From Pinus tabuliformis (Eukaryota > Streptophyta > Pinopsida > Pinales > Pinaceae): DNA of 64,000 nt. Positions 11,792-22,862 of this stretch are shown here, one piece after another. Numbering within the stretch: position 1 is the first letter of the stretch; each line of letters begins with the position of its first letter. The position numbers and the translations under genes were made by a program. Below the pieces are notes generated by a model that was not told the origin of the DNA, did no database searches, and was given only the letters and a program-made list of their open reading frames with translations. The DNA lies in contig CM062808.1 in assembly GCA_031772625.1 (NCBI GenBank), forward strand, positions 477,583,655 to 477,647,654, in the 5' to 3' direction.

Positions 11792-13713
11792 AATTTAGTT
11801 TGTTCAACTAAATTACTCTTTTTGTGGCTTTGTGAGCAAGGTTCAAAAGCTATGGACAATGGGGAGGGTAATTTCAATCTGTAAAAGAGGGTTTGGATGC
11901 ACAACAAGTATTTCTTTAGTTTAGGAAAGTTTCTTAATTAATTTAATTAATTAACCATTTGATAATTACTGTGCATTTTTCAAATTCACAGGGTCATTTT
12001 GGTTTTTCCAAGAATACATGGAAATTGGCGATTTGGTGCGCAGATGAGGTTTTGTGGTAATTACAGAGGACACTGAGGCTTGAATTGGCTATTTGTTGCT
12101 TCAATTTGGTGTCCACAACATCTTCAATTGGAAAAAGGTGGCTAAATTGGTCGCTCAGAGGTTCAGGGTGTCACGATTGGTTTACAGTGGTTTGGAGTGA
12201 AAAACGAGTGAAAAGAGAAATTTGGGGATTTTTCGGCCTTTTAACCAATAACAGTTACATTTTTGGCGCAGAATTTGGCAAATGAATAGTGGGTAGTTTT
12301 GCCTTTAGGCGGGGAGGTGGTTTTGTGCGACATCACATCGCTTTTGGATGGCGAGCGGTATTTTTCATGAGCACATGATACAACCTGGTGCTGCCACATA
12401 GCAAAACACTGCTCGGCCAAAACCGCGAATCTCGCGTGCTTTCGGGTCGTTAACAGTCGGACGATGAATACGCACGATATGGCTGTGTGCTGTTGGATCT
12501 GCGGGTGGGAGATCGGAGGGATATCATGCAGTTGAGTTGCACAGATGGAGTCGGGAAAGTGGTTGGTGGGGCCCGAGGTTTAATTACAACGAATTGCAAT
12601 TAAATAACGAATAATGTCGAGATTTTTAATATAAGCCAATGGTTAATAAAGATGGGACCATAGGTTATATGGCAGGGTTTTTTAATTGCACCAAGGGTTA
12701 GTGGGTTAAAAAGGGTGTTGGGGAATTTATAACGTGGGGGATTTTTAAAGGGGGACTTTAGGAAAACTTAGGACAAAGGGTTTTGGGGGGTTTTTAAGGG
12801 GAAAAAGGGAAATTAATAAGGGGGGAAAGTAATAATTGTAATGGGGAATAGGTTTCACAGTAGGGAAAGGGGTTTTGGGAAGGGGAAATGATTTTTGAAG
12901 GGTAATAGCGAGGGAAATGTGTGAAACCAAGGGGTAAAGGTCAAAATGAGAGGGGAGGGTATTTATAAGCAATGAAGGGATAATGGGGGAAATTAGCAAA
13001 TACGTATGTGGGGGTGTAGTGAAATGAGGGGAAATTAGTAAACAAGTTTGGTGAATATCCTTTCTTTCTCACAATTCCTCCTGCACATGAAAAATTAGAA
13101 TTTAGCATGATGAATGTGCTTTTGACTTAGCAACCTTGTGCATTTGCGACATTTATTCTGCCTACCCTTTATCTACCCTAGCATTTGAGCTTGCTGACCC
13201 TTTATTTCTTTTTCTTTTGATAAGCAAACTATCTAATTCTAACCTTATAACTTCCAATGGCTTAGATTAAACTGATGGGCTCATTATTATTCTCCACCTA
13301 ACTCTTGATCTGCCAAGATTAAAAAGTTTGGCTAGATCTTTATTCTCTATCTATCAACATGAAAATTAAAGCATGAATGAGTCAAAATTAAACTATTTGA
13401 CCATCATGGTTTGTGGCATTTTTCACAAGCGCACACAATCTTATTTTGCAAAGCAAAATAAAAGGAGTGGCATTTGAATTTGCACAGTTTCATGATCTAT
13501 TTTTAATCTCTTTTTTGGGGTTCATATTTTTCACCTTTTTGATCTTTTTCTTTTCTTTTTGTCCTTTGATTATTCTTTTAGGACATACCCTTTTTACATT
13601 TTTTAATTTTAATATGGGAAAAAATTTTCCATAAAGCAAAAGTATGTACAATATTACAAGACTAACCATAGCCAATTCAAAATTATGAATCATATTATTA
13701 TAGGACCCTAACA
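11792..13713 (-). promoter_or_regulatory. Upstream (U3-like) part of the giant solo LTR
   Basis: About 1.9 kb of noncoding DNA lies between the LTR start and the ORF. Pieces align with 44070-45500 in the second copy, for example CAAATGCCACT followed by TTTGCAAAATAAG, and CAGTTTAATCTAAGCCATTGG. Minus-strand TATA-like sequences occur near 12724-12735 and 12957-12966. The stretch 12340-12550 is unusually CpG-rich for this window. A promoter for the ORF is plausible but unproven. Confidence 0.5.
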
Positions 13714-14990
13714 CCATCTTGGAACATGATCCAATCCATAAGGAGCTCTTCTTCGGTTTAATGCGCAAGTACATCTATTCCCCAGTCTGGAACTCCTTGA
13801 ACAACCTGTTTTGATCTGCATAACTCTTATGCCTATCCTGTGTTGCCTTCAGATTTTTCTTTATAACCTGCATTACCTGTTCCATATCCACCAACATGTC
13901 TTTTCCAATCAACACCCTCTTAACTAGATCACTCCAACTGATGGGAGTATTGCAACTTCACTCATACAATGCCTCAAATGGACTCATCTTCAAAGATTCA
14001 TGATACCCAATGTTGTAAGCAAACTCTACCAATAGAATATACTCTTCCCACTTTTGCTGCTAATGCATCACATACATCCTCAACATGTCCTCCAATATAT
14101 TTTTGACCCTCTCTATCTCTTCATTTGTATGTGATAAGTTGTACTGAAGGCCAAATTTGTGCCCAAACCTACAAATAACGCCTTCCAAAACTTAGAAGTG
14201 AACTTCACATCCCTATCTGACACAATATTCTTTAGAACACCATGCAATATGACCACATCTTTGATGAACACCTGTGCTACATCGCTAGCTGAGAATGGAG
14301 ACTTCACTGGAATGAAATGTGCAACCTTTGTCAATCTGTCCACAATAACAACGATGGAATCATGTTGTCTCACTGTCTTAAACTTGTGATGAAGTCCATG
14401 GAAATGACTTCCCATTTCCACTCTGGAATCACAATCAGCTGTAGTAATCCAACTAGATGCTTACACTCTGCCTTCACACACTGACACTCAAAATACCTAG
14501 CCACAAACTCTACGACATCCCTCTTCAGGTTCAGCCAATAATAAAATCTCTTCATTACTATTAGTGTCTTTTGATAACTTGGGTGACCCGAATATGGTTT
14601 CACATGAAACTCCCTCAAGATCACCTTCTTGAGCATACTGATGTGTGGCACATATACCCTATCTTGAAATCTAACGAATCCATGTATTGTAAGGCAATAG
14701 TCCAACTCTTGTACACTTGCACCTATGCATGTACCTATACCTATACTTCTATTATCACCTCTACCTGCACTATCACGTGTACCTATACTATCACATGTAC
14801 TTGTACCTGCACTATCACGTGTACCTATACTATCACATGTACTTGTACCTGCACTATCACGTGTACCTATACTATCACATGTACTTGTAACTGCACTATT
14901 ACTTGTCCCTGTACCAATACTCTGCTGCAACTTGTGCATAATCTCCTTATATCTGACATCCTGCTAACATGCATGCAAGATCCTATCCGG
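13714..14990 (-). pseudogene. Integrase of element B, main part (fossil)
   Basis: The minus strand encodes a basic C-terminal part (VYLRIKPKKSSL-like, near 13730-13800). It also encodes the catalytic core with DSIVVIVDRLTKVAHFIPV and VSDRDVKFTSKFWKALF (14113-14421), and the N-terminal zinc-binding region with GHPSYQKTL and YYWLNLKRDV (14440-14640). These are the hallmarks of a gypsy integrase that joins element cDNA to the chromosome. The region between this domain and RNase H has been expanded by a 42-bp minisatellite. The gene is interrupted by the giant solo LTR and carries several breaks. Confidence 0.8.
14764..14889 (-). repeat. 42-bp minisatellite, three identical units, inside element B pol
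   Basis: Three exact tandem copies of a 42-bp unit (beginning cctgcactatcacgtgtacc) are flanked by degenerate partial units on both sides. The period is 14 codons, so the expansion kept frame and encodes repeats of GTSTCDSIGTRDSA on the minus strand. Element A has only a short GSSTGIGTCTGA-like run at the matching place (about 34185-34240). Confidence 0.9.
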
Positions 14991-15600
14991 TTAGTCTGTC
15001 CCATAGGAGCTCATAGCTGCTAAGCGATTTACCTGTATCGGCGTGCTAAGAGCATCTGCCACTCTGTTCTCTTTACCTTTGATATATTTGATCTCAAAAT
15101 TGAACTCCCTTATCGTAGCCAACCATCGAGCCTGCCTATCATTTAGATTTGGTTGGTCAAATAGATACCGCAAACCACTTTGATCACTCATCAATGTAAG
15201 CCTCTTGCCCAAAAGATAGTGTCTCCACATCTTCAATGCATGTATATTCGTTTCCAAGTCAAGATCACGTGTGGGGTAGTTATGCTCATCCTCATTCAAT
15301 TTTTGTGACTCATAACATACCACCTATCCATCTTGCATAAGGAATCCACCAAGTCCCTTCTTATAAGCATTTGTGCATACTACAAACTTTTTTCCGGACA
15401 TACAATATTTAACACTGGTGCATGTGTTAACAACTGCTCAAGTTGCTCAAAACTAGCCTCACACTCCTCTGTCCATTTAAACTTCTTACCTTTCCTCTGT
15501 AATGATGTGATAGGATAAGCAATCTGTGAGAAGTTCCTGATGAACTTCCTATAATAGCATGCCAATCCCATGAAAGATCTCACCTCATTCACATTATTAG
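14991..15600 (-). pseudogene. RNase H domain of element B (fossil)
   Basis: The minus strand encodes the connection and RNase H region: FKWTEECEASFEQLEQLL, then after a gap VCYESQKLNEDEHNYPTRDL, LTLMSDQSGLRYLF and FNFEIKYIKGKENRVADALS. This is the typical gypsy RNase H sequence that removes RNA from the RNA/DNA hybrid. It lies directly downstream of reverse transcriptase on the minus strand and is continuous in order with element A's copy at 33600-34070. Several breaks are present. Confidence 0.8.
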
Positions 15601-15631
15601 GAGCTAGCCACTCCTTGATGGCCCTTATCTT

Positions 15632-16165
15632 TTATGGATCTACTGCAATGTCCTCCTTGGAAACAACATGTCCCAAGTAATGTACCTCAGTATGAAAGAA
15701 ACTACACTTGTTGAGCTTAGCATACAATTGATGCTCTCTGAGCAACCTCAACAATGTTGCCAAATGCTCGTCATGCTCTTCCTCATTTTTAGAATATAAC
15801 AATATGTCATCAATGAATACAATAACAAACTTATCCAAATACAGACACAACACACTATTCATCAAGCACATAAATGTAGTTGGACCATTAGTTAAGCCAC
15901 ATGGAACTACAACAAAATCATAATGACCATACCTGGTCTGGAAAGTTGTCTTGTAAATGTCCTCCTCTTTGATGTGTACTTGATGATATCCGGATCTCAG
16001 ATCAATCTTCGAGAACATTGTTGTTCCCTTCAACTGATCGAACAAGTCATCAATCCTCGACAACAGATACCTGTTCTTGATGGTCACTTTGTTCAACTTC
16101 CTGTAGTCAATGCATAATCTGAGAGTACTATATTTTTTCTTCACAAATAATGCCGTGCACCGCAT
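15632..16165 (-). pseudogene. Reverse transcriptase of element B (fossil)
   Basis: A 177-codon open stretch on the minus strand holds most of the RT palm and fingers: [56 protein letters not shown], and the catalytic box [19 protein letters not shown]. These are standard Ty3/gypsy RT motifs. The matching region in element A is at 32940-33480. This is the longest uninterrupted pol piece in element B. Confidence 0.9.
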
Positions 16166-17055
16166 GGTGATACACTTGGCCTAATATATCCCTTGTACAA
16201 CATTTCCTTCAAATGTAGCTTCACCTCAACCAACTCAGGTGTGCTCGTCTTGTAAGGTGCTTTTGATGCTGGAGTTGCCCCTGACACCAACTCAATGGAA
16301 AAGTATACCTCCCTGTGAGGTGGCAACTCTGAAATGTCCTCAAGAAATACATCCTTGAATTGTTGTAGAATTGGGTGCTTTCTCAAAACATCTGCGTCCT
16401 CAACTTCCTTACCCTTGTCACTAGAAATATGCATTACAAACAACACACACCCTTTTCCATGAGTACATTTTTCTTGCATAATTGTTACCATCCTAACTGA
16501 TGTGGCTTTCTTCTTACGCTGTAAGACTCTTGGTTCCCCATTGTCATCCACACACTCAATTTCCTTTTCATAACAATCCACCTTGGTTCTATGAAGATAC
16601 AACCAATCCATTCCCAACAACATATTGTATGATCCCAATGGTAATACATTCAAATGTGTTGCGATATGCATACCATTCAAATCAAATGCACAAGCTCTTA
16701 CCCAATGATGAACTCACTTCTTTGTACTTGTATCCAACTGCACTAACCAAGATTTTGCATGCAATTCCTTACTCAAACTACACTTATCCACCAAGTCAGG
16801 ACTAACATAGCTATAATTAGACACGGGGTCAACCAAAATAGAAATAACTTGATCACAAAGCTTACCGTCCATCTCAATGATAGATGCCTGATGGTCTGCC
16901 TGTTTGTTATCCAATGCTGCATAAATACGAGGAACGCTCTGACCAACATCCCCAACAGTCTGTGTGTCCTGTGCACTATATATCTGAGGCCTACCACCCT
17001 GATACTGTGGAAAATCTCTCTTGCAATGATCTGCTCCACAATTCCAACATTTCAT
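16166..17055 (-). pseudogene. Protease region and gag zinc knuckle of element B (fossil)
   Basis: From right to left, the zinc knuckle reads CWNCGADHCKRDF (about 17010-17052), followed by a linker. The aspartic-protease region then shows EMDGKLCDQVISILVDPVSNYSYVS (about 16800-16890) and LPLGSYNMLLGMDWL (about 16600-16650). Next comes a linker with HPILQQFKDVF that leads into RT. The same order and wording occur in element A at 32100-32940. The protease would cut the Gag-Pol polyprotein. Confidence 0.8.
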
Positions 17056-18189
17056 GGGCTACTTATTCTTCTCCTTAGATCAATGTCCCTGTCCTCTATC
17101 TTATGCATTGAACCTCTTATATGGTGCAACATTCTCTTTATTATTTTTACCCTGAGGTCTTGTTCGTTTCTTGTCCCATTTCCCTTTGTTCTTTGCATTA
17201 CCTTTCCATTTTGGCTTAGTCTCATATATGTGCTTCGATTGTTCATAGCAATGCCTCAACTTTCAAATGGCCTCCTACAATGATCTAGGCTCATCGAACT
17301 CAATCCTGTCTTTGAATGCAACTGGTAATCCACTAATGAACCTTTGAATCTTGGCCTTCTCCTCTATGAGATAAGGCACATACCTTACTGACTCCAAGAA
17401 CCTGTTAGTGTACTCCTCATCTGTCATCAATCCCATCTTTGGGTCATAGAATTATTTTTCCATATCATCAGAGTATCTCTCCAACAATTAATTCTTCTTG
17501 AATAACCACTCAAACTCACTCCAAGTCAAGTCTTCCTCATGAATACATCTGACATTCTTCACATATTCCCACCAAATGTATGCTTTACCTTTGAGATTGA
17601 ATGTAGCTACTTTGACTTTCATGTTCTCTGAATAATCATGTAACTTGAAGAACTTATGCCAAGCAACCATGCCTCTGCATCTTGTGGTTTCTTCATCTCT
17701 CCATCAAAAGTAGGTGGCTTTGCTTTCTTAAAATAATCTAGCAAGTATCCCCTATCACTCCTACTGTAAATATGAAAACAATGACAATCATAGTGCCTAT
17801 CTAGATTAGAACTAGAATAGTACCTTTGTCTATCCCCTCTCCTATCCGAAGTGTCCAACAATCTACCATCTCTAACCATGTCATCTCTATCTGACCTGTG
17901 ACCACCATGCGATCTACTACCACATGCCACATTAATTATGTCCTCCTACTTAGAGCTGATCCGACGTGGTCCCTGTCTTTTCAATTCTGACAAACTCTGA
18001 AGTATCACTGCATTTACCTCTGCTTGTTTCTCCCGTGCCTACATGATTTTGTCATTGTCTACCTTACAACTCCTTATTTCTTCCTTCGAGCTTCTTAGTG
18101 TATCTGCCAAATCGAAAGAGTTCCCAACACCATACTGCTCATTTGATTCATAGGGAGAGTCTTTGTAGTCTACCATCTTGCTAGCCATT
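17056..18189 (-). pseudogene. gag of element B (fossil)
   Basis: The minus strand begins at 18189 with MASKMVDYKD. It runs through a helical lysine-rich part, an arginine/serine-rich part (SDRRGDRQRYYSSSNLDRHY, about 17800-17870) and the gag core with PPTFDGEMKKPQDAEAWL and MKVKVATFNLKGKAYIWWEY (17488-17720). It ends in a C-terminal region leading to the zinc knuckle. It is collinear with element A's gag at 3245-4429 and broken in several places. Confidence 0.75.
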
Positions 18190-18393
18190 TAATATTTCTT
18201 CCTACAAGGTATAACATGTTAGCTAAACCAAATCACAATAAACCAACATACCTTAGTATAGCTCGGGGAGGATACCTTGTATGCAAGATCAACAAATCAA
18301 CGTGATATCTGTATAACATAATTGTGACAACATATAGAAACATAATACATAAGCATATAACCATGCAACCATCACTCTAGCTAAGCTCCAATC
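18190..18393 (-). other. 5' leader of element B, first piece
   Basis: This noncoding leader corresponds to about 3010-3240 of element A. It is interrupted by element E, whose target duplication caatc ends it, and it resumes at 24619-24707 with sequence matching about 2975-3050 of element A (gaggtcatg... region). No genes are seen. Confidence 0.6.
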
Positions 18394-20195
18394 TGTTGAA
18401 GAAAATGTAACTAGGTTCGGTCTTTATGATGACATGATCTTTGTAAATGATGTAATAAAGAATAAATTATTTTTGTATGCCTTGCTACATGAGTTTCATG
18501 AGCAAGAAGAGTCACTAGGTAAAATACTTCTTCTTTATGTCTTTAGGATTTACTTATATGTCAAAGAGTCAGTTCATATGTATAGAAACTCTTCATGAGT
18601 TTATGTAAATGTATACAAGTCCACAAAGTTGTGAAGAAACCCTCAAAAAACCAAGCATAATCCTCCAAGAAGACTGCAAGCGAAAACAAGAAGAACTTCT
18701 TCATGTTGGCTAAAAAATAGAATTAATTAAATAAATGAAATTCATGTCAGCTCAAGAAAAATAGTCATAATGATTCATGGGTTCATGTCGGCTCAAATAT
18801 AGGTGGCTCACCACTATAAATACCCCGTCAAGGTATTCACAAAATGAAAATCAGTTTTGCAATTCTCTCTAAAACTTCATGTGAAGATGGGTGTAGGTCT
18901 CCGAAAATAAGAGGAGACAGATCTTGGGTTCCCTCTTTGAAATTTCAGATGAATAGAAGGAGCAAATCTGCATCACCTTAGGGCAAGAGATCAAGGGCTT
19001 GTCTGCACCTCGAATGGGTTTAAGGGAAGACAAACTAGGTCTCAGATGGTTAGAAAGAGCAGAAAGGCAAGCTAAATCTTGGATGTATGGAGGAGTAGAT
19101 AGGACCTCAGATGGATGGTTGACCTCGGCATAAGAGTGTTTCCATAATCCTGCTAAGTCACAGTATCAACAGTATGATTAGTCTCGGATCTATGACTGTG
19201 AAGGAGCATGACAATCTCGACATTCCTGTGAATGAATCTGCCTCGACATATATATTTGTTATCTCAGACATACATGTATTCTCTGCGTAGATGGAAAGTA
19301 TATCTCCATGGATCTACTTCATAAGCAGTCAATGTGATTTAGAACCCTTACTGTCCTCACTTTCTCGGCCTAATGGAGATCATAGTGATCCTGAAGGTGC
19401 TATCTCAGTATCAACATATAGATATATTATAATTACGTTGAAGAGAATTTCAGTGATGTTTGTGTCTATTGTAGTCCTGACATAATAAAGAGCAATGACA
19501 ATCAAATCAGGACCTGTAGTCTTGAGGGGGCAATAAGCAACTATGATAGTTGCAAACTCGGAATAATGAGGGGAACTGTGATACTGATGACTAGGATGAA
19601 CAATCTCAATAAGGATCATGATCTCACAATGTTACACATTATCTCAAGCTACAGTAAGGTGTTATCACAAGTAATGATCTATTTATTGAAGATCACAGTC
19701 TTGACGAAGAGTGCAGAGATCACCTCGGTGGCAATATCAAGGATTAGTCATGGAGCAAATGTTAGAAGCAGTAATGAAGATCTCAGTGATAGCTTCAATG
19801 GTGCAACAATCATGATGATCTCAGCTGTGATGGAGGAAAGGATTGAAGTCTTGGTCTTGGAGAGGCAAAGAGTGTCAAGGGTCATGGTCTTGGTCTCGTA
19901 GAGGCAGAAAGTGTCAAGAGTCATGGTCTTGGTCTTGGTATTCGTCAATGGAATCTCTATAAGAAGAATTTTGCATGGGTTTTCCTCTCCAAGAGGGAGA
20001 GGTTTTGGCCCTGGCAAAAAGCCAAACATTTGTACTCTTGTCTCTTTTGTTTTTGATAGCAGTTTGATAAAGTGAAAACACACGCTAATAATGAATGAAA
20101 GATCAAGATAAGATAAATTGTATAAATACTTTACATATTTTTATCATGCATTAGAAGAATCATTGTAATTTATAAATGATCTAGATTCTTCAACA
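18394..20195 (+). repeat. 5' LTR of element E
   Basis: It runs TGTTGAAGAAAATG to CTTCAACA. The inner ends TGTTGAAG and CTTCAACA are perfect 8-bp inverted repeats of each other. A TATA-like ctataaatacc lies at about 18814-18824. A roughly 39-bp unit (tcttggtctt...gtgtcaag) is tandemly duplicated at about 19852-19935, while the other LTR has one copy. This explains most of the length difference (1,802 versus 1,756 bp). Confidence 0.9.
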
Positions 20196-20207
20196 TGGTA
20201 TCAGAGG
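20196..20207 (+). other. Primer-binding site of element E
   Basis: The sequence tggtatcagagg abuts the LTR end directly and differs by one base from the standard initiator-Met site. Confidence 0.85.
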
Positions 20208-22862
20208 GTTGGTTCAGCAGTCAAGGGAAGGGGCAAAAAAGATACAATCAGAGGATGAAATAGTCAGATTTGAAGATGCATAGCAACAGCCTTGGTGACT
20301 CCCACAATTCACATCATGGCATGATCTCAACATTATAGTGATTTATCCTTTCAATAAAGATCAATTTGGATTCCCACTCAAAGAAGCAGATCATCTACAA
20401 CATGATTTGGATAGACAGTACTCGATGAAGAATGAAGGTGTTTGTTGATAACAATAATTGATGGGTCTCTATATCATGGAAAGCAATCACAAGACAATGT
20501 TGCATAGATTCCTTATGTAGCCAAAATACATAATCAAGATAGCTTGAAGGCAAAGGAGGCAATTTGCATGTCTACTCCAACTACTTCCAACTAGATCAAG
20601 GTGAAGATTTCATCTTCACAATCAAGTGAGTACCTTTTGCATTTTATAATAAAATTTGGTTTTACGACTTGATGATTGCAAGAAGACCTATATATTGATG
20701 GGCCATCAAGGGTCTTGCATGGAATAAGAAGGAGTGTCATTATCCTTAGAGAAGTTAGTACATCAAGGTCTCCTTTTAAGTCATGAGAACTCTTAAGGTT
20801 CTATAAAGTAAGAAAGGAGACATAAGAAGGATACCTGAAATGCTAGAGGACATACTCTCTGAAATGCAGTGCAGAAGGTGCTAAAGAATGAAGAAATATA
20901 TTCATGAGATCTCAATTGAAAGATCTAGGAAAATGATGAATAGATAACCATCATTGATAAGCAAGGTGACAATTGTCTATGAACAAGAAGGTCGCCTCAA
21001 TCAACATTTTGTCTTCTCTATGCCAGATAGAGAAAGGTAAGTTGAAAGGACTCAACTATGTGCAAAGGAAAGGTTAACAAAACAGGACATCACTATGAAA
21101 AGATTATTAAAAACGGTTCGTAACATCTAAAGGATATAGGAAGCTAAAGGAAAGAGGGAGTAATAGATCTCAAGTATAAATGAAATGGCATCCCTCTCAA
21201 ATGGGTCCTATCATAAGTCCTTGCAGATATGACCATGGTAAGAAGATTTATCATGGAATCAAGAGCTCGTATAGGAAGAACATAGCTCTTGGGAATCTCT
21301 TTGGACATTAAAGGAAAAGAAGAAGACATCCAGGTCAAAGGGAACATTTGAAAGATGGGGATATACTAGATCTTGTAGAATATATGATGGAAACCTCAGC
21401 GGAAAATCTCATAGTCTGGGAAGGCAACAAGTGCTTCATCAGGAATTCCAACTTATGGAAATCATGAGATGAAAAACTGATGACATGATGAAGCAGATCA
21501 AGGGATTGAAGATCCGTTCAATCAAGAAAGCTGTTGAAAGTATCTTGAAGGGAAAATGAGGTATGTATGCTTGTATTTGTATTTGTATTTGATATCGTAA
21601 TGTCATGATACATGGTTGCAGGTAAAATGGATCAAGCATGATCAATAGGAAAGGATCTCCTCCTCTGAAAGGATGCAAAAAGACAAAAGTCTAATTATAT
21701 GAAATCAACATAATATGTCCTCATATGAAGTATGAGGTAATTGAATATAATTGAAGAACTTTGAGAGCTCCTGGGAATATAAGATGTGAGGCTGGAAGAG
21801 ATCGTGAAATATGAATCCTGGATGAAGGCAATCAACATCCAGAAGATCAGGAAGACTTGACCAGGAAATCTCCCGAAATGATGTGAAGACTCTGATGGAA
21901 GTCTGAAAAGATGAAGACCCTTGACAACATATATCATTGGGAGATGAGTCAACATGTGTGTAGGATGTTGATACCTACAAGAAGATGTCACTTGAAAAAG
22001 ACCATCATCAAAAGGTAATATGTGATTTGTTTTTGGTGTTTGACCTATTGGAAAAGACTGGGTATGTGTGCAGGGCCAAGGTAAGGAGAATTGTGAAGGA
22101 TGCCATAACTATGTACCTTTTGAATCACTGTTGAAGAAAGGTGAAGATATATGGCCTTATGAAGGAAGCCCCAGATGTAAATCCAAGGAGGATACTTTCC
22201 GAGAAAGAAGAATGACATGACGGAGGAAAGTGATGGATGGTTGAACCCTACACGTGAAGAAATTGATGACATTGAAGTCTTGGATCGTCAGTCAACTAGA
22301 AGACTCTATAAAGCACTGATGATAGAGTCCCTGGGTAAGAGGGAGCTCTGGGAGGTTCATAAGTAAAAGGAACTCAAGCAAGTTTCTAAGTGAAGAGAAA
22401 CTTGGAACTCGTCCCTGGTTAAGAGGGAGAGTTAGACACAACATTCTTGTCTTCAATTTGGAAGAAAGAATGGAGGATTGAGTAATCATCTGGCATTCGA
22501 CACTCTTTGAGGATGTGGTAGGAAATCCAAGACAAGAGCGGGCAAGAGGACCAATATTCTTGAGGGTTGGGAACCCAAGATGAGAATCGTCCTATTAGGG
22601 CATACTCAGAGAACACCCAGGTGGGTATGACCCTAAGAGAGATAATGATGATGTGTGTTTATCTGTCATTAGTCTCGCCAACATTGTGTGCTCTAATCTA
22701 AGTGAGAGATAGAGTTGTTAGTCAAGGCCTTGCTATATGAAACAATGTTGGTTGAAATGATGCTATAACAGATGGATTGCAAATCTGATTCTTCTTATGA
22801 GAAATTCTTCAGATTGAGAATGACCAAGTACCATTATGAATACCTCCCTAGTTAAGAGGGAG
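20208..22862 (+). other. Internal region of element E, no coding domains
   Basis: No reading frame exceeds about 100 codons, and no gag, protease, RT or integrase motif is recognised on either strand. Three copies of a near-palindromic, purine-tract-like motif (tccctggttaagagggag) lie at about 22329-22346, 22411-22430 and 22843-22862. The last copy abuts the 3' LTR and is the likely plus-strand primer. Confidence 0.7.

Larger units (their letters stand above)
7188..13713 (-). mobile_element. Giant solo LTR (6.5 kb) of the element H family, carrying an ORF
   Basis: The unit is bounded by ccatc on both sides (7183-7187 and 13714-13718), and removing it restores the integrase sequence seen in element A. 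On its own strand it begins TGTTAGGGTCC and ends GATAATA, close to the TG...CA of LTRs. It contains no primer-binding site, gag or pol. Its 5' noncoding part, long ORF and 3' part with a TATA box all have counterparts in the same order at 44070-61140, where the unit is followed at once by an Asp-type primer-binding site. I therefore read it as a solo LTR left by recombination between the two LTRs of a Tat-like element. A stand-alone non-autonomous element is the alternative. Confidence 0.65.

Noticed and set aside
13413-13634. Small hydrophobic protein with a Phe/Leu-rich sequence
   Set aside because: A low-complexity T-rich stretch within the noncoding part of the giant LTR, and the second copy does not preserve the frame.
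7188-13713. A DNA transposon or Helitron carrying the ORF
   Set aside because: The ends are not inverted repeats of useful length, the duplication fits 5 bp, and there is no transposase or Rep/helicase motif. The second copy is followed by a retroelement primer-binding site.
14764-14889. CRISPR-like array
   Set aside because: The units abut with no spacers. It is a minisatellite in plant retroelement DNA.
14571-15023. Plus-strand frame with Thr-Tyr-Cys repeats
   Set aside because: Antisense of the minisatellite in element B's pol. The real coding strand is the minus strand.
20196-20207. tRNA gene fragments at the tggtatcagag sites
   Set aside because: These are primer-binding sites of 12-18 bases adjoining LTR ends. 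No cloverleaf can be formed around them.
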